Positions 1-6,482 of a stretch of DNA of 10,000 nucleotides are shown one piece after another. Below the pieces are notes generated by a model. The model made no database searches, was not told the DNA's origin, and saw only the letters and a list, made by a program, of their open reading frames with translations. Both the position numbers and the translations under genes were made by a program. This stretch comes from Actinidia chinensis. Taxonomy: Eukaryota; Streptophyta; Magnoliopsida; Ericales; Actinidiaceae. The DNA is taken from positions 1,179,273-1,189,272 of the forward strand of contig CM018893.1 of the NCBI GenBank assembly GCA_009663005.1. Direction: 5' to 3'. Positions within the stretch are counted from its first letter, which is position 1, and the number at the start of each line of letters is the position of its first letter.

Positions 1-186
1 GCAAAGCTTAATCCTTTTACATACAGATAGCACTAATTGTATCATAGGAATGGGTAAGAGATTAAATATCTCTTCAGTGCTTTCTTTTAATTTCACCATA
101 CTTTAGTTATCCCTTGAACCTAGATCTTGGGATCTCCAGTCAACTAGGTAGGGTATCCCTATACACATACTATTTTGACATAGCCT
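1..186 (-). other. 3' noncoding tail of element 1
   Basis: This stretch lies between the first stop after the RNase H tail (minus-strand TAA at 187-189) and the edge of the window. It has no open frame. Its position fits the untranslated stretch that precedes the polypurine tract and 3' LTR in this sort of Copia element. I see no clear polypurine tract or TG...CA boundary inside it, so the LTR should begin further left, outside the window. Confidence 0.5.
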
Positions 187-1000
187 TTATCCCATCCCCC
201 TCGATGATTTGCAAACCTGCTCTCTAGTTAACCCTTTGGTTAGCGGATCCGCGATATTATCTTTAGACTTCACATAGTCTATAGAGTAACTCATTTGTGA
301 AGCAGGTTGGCTTCACGGTATTATGTCTACGATGAATATTTCTAGCCTAAACCGTTATACATCTTACTCTGGCCTTCCAATTCTGATTGCTTCACAATGT
401 TACTATTGGAGGGCACAGTTTTGGCCATTGGAATATCTTCTAAAAATTCACGAAGCCACTCTGCTTCTTCTCCTGCTTTAAAATCCAGGCAATGAACTCA
501 GCTTCCATTGTGGTCTAGCAAATACAACACGTTTGTTTAGAAGATTTCCATGACACTGCACGGCCCTAACCAATAGTAAAGACTATCCACTTGTGGGATT
601 TTGAATCTTACTATCTGATATCCATTTGCATCACATATCCGTCCCACGCACCAACAGGGCGATAATTAGTATCATGGCAATCCATAATCCTTTTGTGTAT
701 CGTAGATACCTAGACTCTAACGTAACTTTCCAAGTGATTCTCCCCAGGATTTTTACTTGTAATCTACTCAATTTGCTACTGAGTATGCAAATGTCAAGGT
801 CCTCGTGCAGTTCATCAAATACATTAAACTGCCAATACTTGAGAATACTGCAACTGAGATACAACCTTCTCCAGTATTCTTGGTGAGATGTAGATTGACA
901 TCCACATGTGTTTTTGCTACACCATCCTATTCTTGTCACATTTTATCTAGAATTTCCTCATATAATAGATTGTGACAATTAGTCCTCCCAAATGTTCTCA
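187..1000 (-). pseudogene. Copia RNase H and end of pol, element 1, broken
   Basis: Ribonuclease H degrades the RNA strand of the RNA/DNA hybrid during reverse transcription inside the virus-like particle. Minus-strand signatures, spread over shifted frames: a CTR..TFAYSVAN stretch near 790-815, YLRYTK near 700-720, AVSWKSSKQT near 540-560, TMEAEF near 500-515 (which carries the usual acidic residue), and a C-terminal run VKSKDNIADPLTKG at about 234-275 followed by SSRGMG. The last part is the best preserved. A stop at 187-189 falls just after GMG, where related proteins often run a few residues further, so the true end may have been a little downstream. Several stops and frameshifts prevent translation. 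The family call is secure; exact domain edges are not. Confidence 0.8.
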
Positions 1001-1720
1001 GTGATCTTAATCCCTAGTATACTCTACAACCCCTAATCTTTCATATCAACTTGGAGGTTCAAATCTTTTGTAGTCCTTTGATCATGTCATCATTACTACC
1101 GAATTGATTACATTTCATCTACATATAGGCAAATAACTCATGACCTATTCTTTTTGCAGTGTTCTTTACAACAAGACAACTTCATCACATTCATTGATTT
1201 TAAATCCATTTTGATAACATTGCACTATCAAATTTTTCATGCCATTGTTTTGGGCTTGTTTCATCCATACAAGGATTTGACCAACTTGCATCACTTTCTT
1301 TCTTTTCTTTCCCGGATCTACAAACCCTTCGGGTGCTCCATGTAAATTTCCTTCTTCTAAATCCCATTTAGAACGGCAGTTTTAACATCCATTTGTGAAT
1401 TTCTAGATTATTAACATCTGCTATAGCTATTAATTCTTATAATGTTATCCTTGTTACGGTGAATATTGTCAGTAATCAGACCCCTCTCTGTCATATCCTT
1501 TGACCACAGTCTCGTCTTATCTTTATCAATTGATTCCATCCCCACTCCGCTTTCATCTCCTCTTGATATCCACTTATATCCCAAGGTTTTTTGTTAGCAG
1601 GAGAAGATCTAACCAATTCCCAAGTGTGGTTTTGAAGAATGGACTCATTTCAACTGTTCCTCACGGCCTCTTTCATGAGGGGTGCTTCATGACAAGACAA
1701 TTGCTGTCCTTAAAGCTTGA
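1000..1720 (-). pseudogene. Copia reverse transcriptase, element 1, broken
   Basis: The RNA-dependent DNA polymerase that copies the element's RNA. In minus-strand reading order I see: NHTWELV (about 1630-1650), the usual opening of the Copia RT; KGYDREGSDY (about 1475-1505); MDVKTA and VLNG (about 1355-1395), holding the first catalytic Asp; EIYMEHP (about 1330-1355) after an in-frame stop; SLYG-like and HEKF-like remnants near 1230-1290; NGFKINECD near 1190-1215; and YVDEM at 1111-1125 at the active-site loop. The loop normally reads YVDD, so the second catalytic Asp is now Glu. The frame changes several times and there are many stops. Plus-strand open frames across this region are antisense shadows. 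Confidence 0.82.
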
Positions 1721-2060
1721 GGCTCACTTTCTAACAAATATCAAAAAGTCAGGACCAAAGATGTAGACGTTCTCTTTGCTCGCCCTCAATTGCTACGTCT
1801 AGGTTCATCTTCATTGTCCTCTTCTATGGATCTTTGACCACATTTTTCATTAGTGTTCTTTTCAAAGAATCTTGATTCTTGTGCATTCTTGTAAGGAAAT
1901 ATATTTTTCAAGAACTTGCATTCCCTTGACTCGATCACTGTGTTTTCATGCATTTCAGGTATTTCTGACTTGTGCAACGAAATCTATATGCATTACTGTT
2001 GTGTGCAGAACCAATGAAAACACAGTCCCCTGTCTTTGGGCCCATTCTTACTTTCTTTCT
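1720..2060 (-). pseudogene. Integrase C-terminal region and linker to RT, element 1
   Basis: This joins the integrase core to the reverse transcriptase in Copia Pol. On the minus strand a well-kept frame reads MGPKTGDCVFIGSAHNSNAY (about 1985-2045), a common plant Copia integrase C-terminal stretch. After a frame change comes HKSEIPEMHENTVIESRE and then EEDNEDEPRRS near 1786-1825, the acidic-basic linker typical before RT. The 63-codon open frame at 1786-1977 is one of the longest unbroken pieces of this pol. It is one fragment of a single decayed polyprotein, not a separate gene. Confidence 0.75.
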
Positions 2061-2960
2061 GGGGTAGGACCATTCTTTTGCAAGACACCCCCAAATTTTA
2101 AGTATTTATAGGAAGGATTCCTTCGCTTTTCATAACGCATAAGGGTGTTTGCTCTAATTTTTTAGGGGGTAACTTATTTAATAGTAATTAGCGGTCCAGA
2201 ATCGCTTCCCCCCCACAAGTTTTTTGTGGTTAAAAAAAAAGTCCAGAACTATCAATAAGCATTCATCATCTCTTTCAATGTAACGGTTTACGTTCAGCAA
2301 TACCGTTTGGATTGTGGAGAATAAGGGGCATTAGTTTGATGGTACTCCATGTTCAGCACAAGAATTCACCAAAAGGTGATTCAATTCACCTCCCCTATCA
2401 CTCTCAAAATCTAATCTTTTTGCTTAATTGATTTTTTCCACTTCCATTTTGAAGATTTTTTCAACAATCTCTCTCACCGCCTCATCCTTGCTTCTAAATG
2501 AGGTACCCATAACTGTATCTAGTACAGTCATCATCAAGGTCACAAAATAACCTTTTTTCTCCTCTAGGTCTGGACTAGTTTTTAAATCACAACACACATC
2601 GCGTGAATTAATTCTAAGAGGTTCAGTCGATCTTTCCACAATATTTTTAATGAATTCCGACTTAATTTTGCTTCCACGCAATTTCACTTTGTGATTATGA
2701 TTTATTTCACATTTAGGTACAAGTTCAATTTAAACTAGTTCCGTAATGTTTCATAATTCACATGTCCCTAATCTTCCGTGCCATAAATAAGAAGACCACG
2801 CAAGTAAGCGAAGAGAACCATTCTGATTCTTTTTTGAAACATTGGAACAATACAATTGAGCTTAAACATCCCTCAAAAACATGCCTTCCCAATGTAAACC
2901 CCATTCTTACGCATTACAAGTTTGTCTGACTCAAAAACATAACTTAAACCCCTGCTTAAC
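2060..2960 (-). pseudogene. Copia pre-integrase and integrase core, element 1, broken
   Basis: Integrase inserts the cDNA into the host chromosome. Minus-strand evidence: LWHGRLG of the pre-integrase domain (about 2770-2790) followed by a frameshift; an 87-codon open piece at 2424-2687 with STEPLR, RDVCCDLK (first catalytic Asp region), KKGYFVTL and SFRSKDEAV; and the second catalytic block, where LR..DRGGEL is readable at about 2382-2407 only after allowing for one lost base. The first DD block is also out of frame (TLMMT in the open frame; Asp-rich in the neighbouring one). Further along, remnants of the conserved YSPQ..NGIAER stretch appear near 2290-2330, and the runs of C and A at 2208-2240 coincide with more frame loss. 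Not functional. Confidence 0.8.
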
Positions 2961-3577
2961 TAACAATGATCCTGACACTAGTTCTTTCTATGTCTGGCAC
3001 ATATATGACATTGTTTAGAGTAGTTGTTTCTCAGACGTCATCCTTCAGTAATGACCGTCCCTTGACCCACCTACTTGGAAACTTGAAGAATTCCCCATGT
3101 GATTTGTTCCCCATTCGATGTCTCCTTGAAGAAGAGAACAATTCTCTGTCCACAAGCATACATGGCGTGTAGCGCCAGTGTCCACCCACCACTCGCCCTT
3201 GGGTTGCTCACCGCACAAAGTATTTCAGACACCACACAGCACATAGGTCCAATCTAAAATGTCATCTGTGACCTGCTCTACTTCAGTCAAGTGAGCTCTA
3301 GCTGGCTGCTTTTTCTTGAACTTCCCTGAGGAGCTCGGCTTTTGTAGTCATTTGCCCGATGTCCGGCTTGCACCCAAATATAACGCAATTTCCATCGAAC
3401 TTTTTGAGATTTGATTGCCACCCCAGAACTCTGCCCTGATCCACTGGCTTTCTCTTTCTTGTCTGTTTTCCCATTCCTTATATGACTGTGTTCCACCACA
3501 TGGCTTTGACTTCCATGTGTAGGCGCACCCTTCTGTCATAATGCGGTTGTCCTCTTCATTCTCAATTAGTCTTAACT
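2960..3577 (-). pseudogene. Gag C-terminus with dead zinc knuckle, and Copia protease, element 1
   Basis: Minus strand. Gag enters at about 3577 with RLIENEEDNR, runs through a basic linker (NGKTDKKEKASGSGQ) and reaches the nucleocapsid knuckle at 3344-3385, which reads RYIWVQAGHRANDY. In the CX2CX3GHX4C pattern of this domain the three Cys positions are Arg, Trp and Tyr and only GH is kept, so zinc binding is lost. The protease then starts EWWVDTGATRHVC with an intact DTG active site at 3174-3182, followed by YVPDIERTS-like and GVYIGKA-like remnants toward 2890-2990 with stops and frame changes. The protein would have packaged RNA and cleaved Gag-Pol. The 70-codon open frame at 3287-3499 covers the knuckle. 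Confidence 0.82.
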
Positions 3578-4434
3578 AATTTTTGAAGAAAGTAAAAAAT
3601 TGTTGAATAGTTTGGGAAAACAAACAAACAAACTCTATTTGTTTTGTTAGAACACTTTCGGACAATTCTGTTCTTTCTTACTACTATATTTTTATTGTTA
3701 ACAAAACAAATTTTAATCTTTTTTGAAAGATTATTTTTGGGGATGTGTTTTGAAACTTTTTTATTTCAGATTCGTATTTCAGATTTTAAAACAGATTCCA
3801 GATTCAAAGTTTTTTTGTCTTCTCAGAAAACTAATTTCACAAACGGTTTTTGAAATAATATTGCAGAAACTTTTTTGTTTTAAAACTGTTTTGTAAGAAA
3901 TTTAATGAAATCTGAAACTTTTAAGAAGAGAAATGATTCTGTAAACTGTAGTTTAACAATCGATTCTATTAACTGGAAATTGCAGATTGCTATTTTATTG
4001 ATGCCAAATACAAGATTACAGATTCTGTTTAAAAAAAAAAAAAATTCAGATTTTTTTCCTCCTATTTCAGAACTGTCTGTTACTAAAAAAAAAAACGGCT
4101 CTGTTTATCAGTTTACTACTTTAATAAGTTATAAAAAGTCCGTTATTGTTTTTTTTCCAATTAGCAGTAATTACAAGTTTTTAAAATATCCAAGTTTTTT
4201 GAACATTACTGTTTAACAACCCAAAACGATTTTTTAATACTCCTGAAAATTACAATTTTCATTATCCATTTTTAAAAAATTATAGATTACCTCTAAATTT
4301 TAAAAAAATAAAAGATTGTTAGCGACTTTTTCCAAAAATACCAGCTTTATTTTGTGAGATTTAATATTACTAAATAATTTGTGAAACTTACACGATTTGT
4401 CTTTTGATTTGTAGAAATCAAATACTTTTGAAAA
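3578..4434 (+). other. AT-rich 5' leader of element 1, inverted relative to its pol
   Basis: A stretch of about 860 bases, very AT-rich, with no credible gene. It sits immediately upstream (plus strand) of a gag start, so I read it as the untranslated leader between LTR and gag. It carries seven copies of CAGATT (starting at 3767, 3780, 3792, 3799, 3983, 4019 and 4047) and two A homopolymers (4031-4044 and 4085-4095). The plus-strand open frames at 3644-3853 and 3905-4216 are low-complexity Phe/Lys/Asn/Ser-rich strings with no family motif, and I do not call them genes. No primer-binding site for a tRNA was recognised. Confidence 0.5.
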
Positions 4435-5125
4435 ATGGCTATTCTGAATGAAATGTGGATGTGACTGTTGCTGCTGCTATCACACAGCAGACTGGTGGGA
4501 GTACCACTTCGGCATATGCACCTGTAGTGCCGCCTCTGTGACTGGACATGGGGAGATACCCGAAAAGTTCAGTGGCCTAGACTTCAAGTATTGGCACAAG
4601 AAAATGTTGTTTACTTGACGACGCTAGGCTTGCAAATATTTGCAAGAGGAGGCTCCTACGCTGTCCGAAGCGGAGCAATATCCTACTACCGGGCAGGCAC
4701 GGTGCAGCTGGAACACGGGACTTTCCTATGCAATAACTATATTCTAAACGGTCTTGACAAGACGTTGTACATCTTACAGTCCCGCCCTACCAAAGTTGTT
4801 TGTTGGAATTCACTTACAAGAATACAAAGGTTGAAGATGCCGGTGCCAAGAATTTCTGATTGGCCGTTCTTGGACTTCAAGATGGTGGATTTAAGAAGGT
4901 CATGGCCAGTGCAAGACTTCCAACTAATCCTTCAGAACTAGTACCGAAGGGATGGCTCTCATTGAAGAATTTCAGGTTGGAGTATAATTGAGAAGTTGCC
5001 ACCTTCATGGAGGGCTTCAAAAGTATTTGGAAGCACAAGCGAAAGGACATGAGTTTAGGGATCTTATAGTCCGCTTGAGAATTTGATAAAGATTTGTTGT
5101 TCGAAGAACATACAGAATTTGGAAA
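4435..5125 (+). pseudogene. Copia gag N-terminal and middle part, opposite strand to the rest of element 1
   Basis: Gag forms the virus-like particle that encloses the element RNA. From an ATG at 4435 the plus strand gives a Thr/Ala/Gln-rich N-terminus (VTVAAAITQQTGGSTT-like), then PEKFSGLDFKYWHKKML (about 4557-4608), YLTTLGLQIF, FLCNNYILNGLDKTLY (about 4722-4770), WNSL, FLDFKMVD (about 4867-4893), QDFQLIL, then in shifted frames SFQVG, IEKLP, KHKRKGHEF-like and IVRLRI (about 5064-5082). This is the UBN2/Copia gag fold. There are early stops (after the Pro-rich start, after MLF, and at 5083-5088) and several frameshifts. It ends at the same gag site, RLRI-E-EDN, where the minus-strand gag of element 1 resumes at 3577. 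An unrelated same-family fragment is possible but less economical. Confidence 0.8.
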
Positions 5126-5177
5126 ACAACCATAATACTTTATTAAATTGAATAAGAACATATTAACATACAGAATT
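5107..5177. repeat. 13-bp direct repeat AACATACAGAATT at gag/LTR junction
   Basis: AACATACAGAATT occurs at 5107-5119 and again at 5165-5177, 58 bases apart. The copies straddle the place where plus-strand gag gives way to the minus-strand LTR. It may be a small duplication made when the junction was joined, or chance in AT-rich DNA. Confidence 0.55.
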
Positions 5178-5233
5178 AAAAGAATACAAACAGTAAAGTA
5201 AGATGAAAAGAATTCGCAAACCGAGCTGATTCT

Positions 5234-5246
5234 CGTGTTTCACACG
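5234..5246. other. Small hairpin CGTGT-TTC-ACACG in element 1 LTR
   Basis: A perfect 5-bp stem with a 3-base loop, in the U5 part of the proposed LTR, about 75 bases downstream (minus sense) of the larger hairpin. It could be structural or chance. Confidence 0.4.
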
Positions 5247-5319
5247 ATCTCCTAAGGCTGATTCGTCCCTCACCGGTGCTTGAGTCAATGGACGTCGCCT
5301 CCCAGATAAACAGCAAACT

Positions 5320-5348
5320 CCGGTTAGTGTTACAGCCGCACTAACCGG
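5320..5348. other. Perfect 10-bp hairpin in element 1 LTR
   Basis: CCGGTTAGTG (5320-5329) pairs perfectly with CACTAACCGG (5339-5348) around a 9-base loop. It lies about 130 bases downstream of the TATA box, so it should be in the RNA leader (R/U5). It is GC-richer than its surroundings. Confidence 0.7.
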
Positions 5349-5480
5349 CCCGTTCAAAAACTCACCATGTTTTTGATCTCTCTAGGGAGAGACAAAAAGC
5401 TAAAAGAAAAGCTCTCTCTTAGAGATGTGTGTGCTCTCAATATTGTATCTTGGTGTATCTTTGAAACAAGAGGAGAATGG

Positions 5481-5489
5481 CTTTATATA
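5481..5489 (-). promoter_or_regulatory. TATA box of element 1 LTR
   Basis: The minus strand reads TATATAAAG about 155 bases into the proposed LTR. About 25-35 bases downstream lies a CT-rich stretch suited to an RNA start, as in plant LTR promoters. Confidence 0.6.
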
Positions 5490-5647
5490 GGAGTGGGGAG
5501 CCTTCTCATTCATTGCATGAATTGATGCAATAGGATGATAATGGCGCCATAATTCTTTTGGTAACTCCAGCCATTATCCACCACTTAATGGACAATATCC
5601 ATTCAAATCAAATATTTTAATTCAAATTTAAAATTTTCCACAACTTC

Positions 5648-6074
5648 TCGTGGTTATTCAGTTCTTCATTAGGCTGTTTTCCCAGAAGGATTCTACTCTG
5701 TCATGTTTCAGCAATCCAGTGCTCATCTAGTGGCCTTGGAAGTGTGGAAACTTTTTAATATCTGGTGCTTTCAGCTTGTCATACAGATTCTGCTGGTTGA
5801 TCAACAAATTCTTCTGAGTGATTGCCCTCCTCCAAAGTTTTGACTACTTTCCTTCGCCCTTCTTTTTCATCTCTTTTGCGAAATCTGAACGTGGAACACA
5901 AAAACAAATACTGGTCAACTTGGCTTTGTTTTCATATCTATTCACTAGTTTTGCTTCACTTCTTCCTGTCTTATTCACATCTCCGAATCCATTAATCATA
6001 AAGTTTCTAGATGCAGCTTCGTCTTACGTCTCTGGACAATATTTTGATGGTCCTCCTTTTAGGCACTTATCATT
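5648..6074 (-). pseudogene. Unrecognised decayed reading frame between the two retrotransposons
   Basis: One minus-strand frame stays readable for about 400 bases with only four stops. In order it gives KGGPSKYCPET, stop, DEAASRNFMINGFGDVNK, then TGRSEAKLVNRYENKAKLTS, FCVPRSDFAKEMKKKGEGK, stop, SKLWRRAITQKNLL, NQQNLYDKLKAPDIKKFPHF, stop, MSTGLLKHDRVESFWENSLM, stop. The residue mix is balanced, hydrophilic and lysine-rich, as in a real soluble protein, whereas the opposite-strand open frame (5818-6090) is a Phe/Ser/Leu-rich string. It matches none of the Copia domains I know and lies outside both LTRs, so it may be an exon or processed copy of a host gene. The identity is unknown to me and the frame could still be chance. 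Confidence 0.35.
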
Positions 6075-6097
6075 CAGCTGCCTCATTTAAACCGATA

Positions 6098-6102
6098 TAA
6101 AT
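6098..6102. repeat. Candidate target-site duplication TAAAT next to element 2
   Basis: Copia integrases usually make 5-bp target duplications. TAAAT directly abuts the outer edge of the element 2 LTR. Its partner would lie beyond 10000, so this is a prediction only. Confidence 0.3.
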
Positions 6103-6246
6103 TGTTGTGGCCGAAATCGATCCACACCAAGTCACACCATCACGATAACTAACCACACTACCAATGTTTACGAGTTTTCGGCAAGAGTGCTACTGTCCTC
6201 GGGTACAGAGTTTCACTATTATGAGAAACCGGATACAATCCTCAGA

Positions 6247-6276
6247 TTTCTCTCTCAAACAGAAAAGAGAGAGAAA
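6247..6276. other. Perfect 10-bp hairpin in element 2 LTR
   Basis: TTTCTCTCTC (6247-6256) pairs with GAGAGAGAAA (6267-6276) around a 10-base A-rich loop, about 65-95 bases downstream of the TATA box and so inside the predicted transcript. Both arms are simple-sequence tracts, so chance is a fair alternative. Confidence 0.5.
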
Positions 6277-6339
6277 ATAAACCAAATAAACTAACTACGC
6301 TTCTAATCTCATACTCTTATATCTGAGACTTGTAGTCCC

Positions 6340-6345
6340 TTTATA
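6340..6345 (-). promoter_or_regulatory. TATA box of element 2 LTR
   Basis: The minus strand reads CCTATAAAGGG, with TATAAA at 6340-6345, about 126 bases into the LTR. This is the usual location of the U3 promoter in plant Copia LTRs, with RNA expected to start some 25-35 bases further along. Confidence 0.6.
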
Positions 6346-6471
6346 GGCACAAGTAATAGAATTCAAATCCAATAATGGACTTTGAATTCCAATCCAAAAA
6401 GAAGTTGAGCCAATCCCAAACCACAAGAGTTTGAAACCAATCCAAATTGGAGAGTTTAAGGCCATCCAACA

Positions 6472-6482
6472 ATCTCCACCTT
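6472..6482 (-). promoter_or_regulatory. Polypurine tract of element 2
   Basis: The minus strand reads AAGGTGGAGAT immediately before the LTR's TGTTGG. This is the standard plus-strand primer site of plant Copia elements and fixes the LTR edge. Confidence 0.75.

Larger units (their letters stand above)
1..5642 (-). mobile_element. Degenerate Ty1/copia LTR retrotransposon, element 1 (3' LTR outside window)
   Basis: Seen: on the minus strand, going down in coordinate, there is an LTR-like block with a TATA box, then (after an oppositely oriented block) the end of gag, a DTG protease, an integrase with a recognisable RGGE block, a YVDE-type reverse transcriptase and an RNase H tail ending IADPLTKGL. 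This order defines Copia rather than Gypsy, where integrase follows RNase H. The coding part is broken by many stops and frameshifts, so the copy is dead. The 3' LTR is expected beyond position 1. Inference: a single insertion whose leader and early gag were later inverted in place. The alternative is two related fragments lying head to head. Its protease and gag motifs differ from those of element 2, so it is another family; I do not assign a lineage. Confidence 0.85.
5149..5642 (-). repeat. 5' LTR of element 1 (edges approximate)
   Basis: An LTR supplies promoter, RNA start and polyadenylation signals. The evidence here is indirect because the partner LTR is outside the window. The minus strand starts TGTGGAAAATTT at 5642, has a TATATAAAG box, then a pyrimidine-rich start region, two strong hairpins and an AT-rich end. 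It sits just 5' of the element's own leader and gag and in the same orientation as its pol. TG at 5149-5150 (CA on the minus strand) is one possible end, giving about 494 bp; the inner edge could lie anywhere in about 5130-5165. No tRNA primer-binding site is seen next to it, which fits the junction having been disturbed by the inversion. The minus-strand open frame at 5163-5357 is not considered coding. Confidence 0.6.
6103..6471 (-). repeat. 3' LTR of element 2, 369 bp
   Basis: The LTR carries the promoter and RNA-end signals. On the minus strand it begins TGTTGGATGG at 6471, directly after a purine-rich tract, and ends in CCACAACA at 6103. The two ends make the imperfect inverted repeat TGTTG/CAACA, including the obligatory TG...CA. 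Inside are a TATAAA box, a CT/GA-rich hairpin and a U5-like region. Its placement right after the RNase H tail confirms that it is the 3' copy. The partner LTR is outside the window, so its identity, and hence insertion age, cannot be measured here. Confidence 0.88.

Noticed and set aside
1..240. Possible 3' LTR of element 1 within the window
   Set aside because: No TG...CA edge or clear polypurine tract, and no match by eye to the 5149-5642 LTR; it appears to be noncoding tail.
626..886. Plus-strand 86-codon open frame, and others at 1154, 1500, 1872, 2966, 7408, 7580, 7904 and 9656
   Set aside because: All lie antisense to recognised Copia pol or gag motifs on the minus strand.
2208..2240. 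C-run followed by A-run as a programmed frameshift or slippery site
   Set aside because: It lies within decayed integrase with other random indels on both sides, so homopolymer decay is a simpler account.
3644..3853. Plus-strand 69-codon Phe-rich frame, membrane-protein-like
   Set aside because: Hydrophobicity comes from T-rich DNA; it lacks a plausible start context or family motif.
3905..4216. Plus-strand 103-codon open frame in the AT-rich leader
   Set aside because: Its residues simply mirror A/T runs (Lys, Asn, Phe, Ser, Ile), with homopolymers inside and no motif; it is best explained as chance in leader DNA.
5085..5165. tRNA primer-binding site next to the element 1 LTR
   Set aside because: No stretch complementary to the 3' end of initiator Met tRNA was seen on either strand here or near 3578-3620.
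5163..5357. Minus-strand 64-codon open frame in the LTR
   Set aside because: It falls in the R/U5 part of the LTR across both hairpins and has no homology I can recognise; LTR RNA leader explains it.
5818..6090. Plus-strand 90-codon open frame in the spacer
   Set aside because: Phe/Ser/Leu-rich and motif-free; the opposite strand gives a more protein-like sequence despite stops, so this looks like its antisense.
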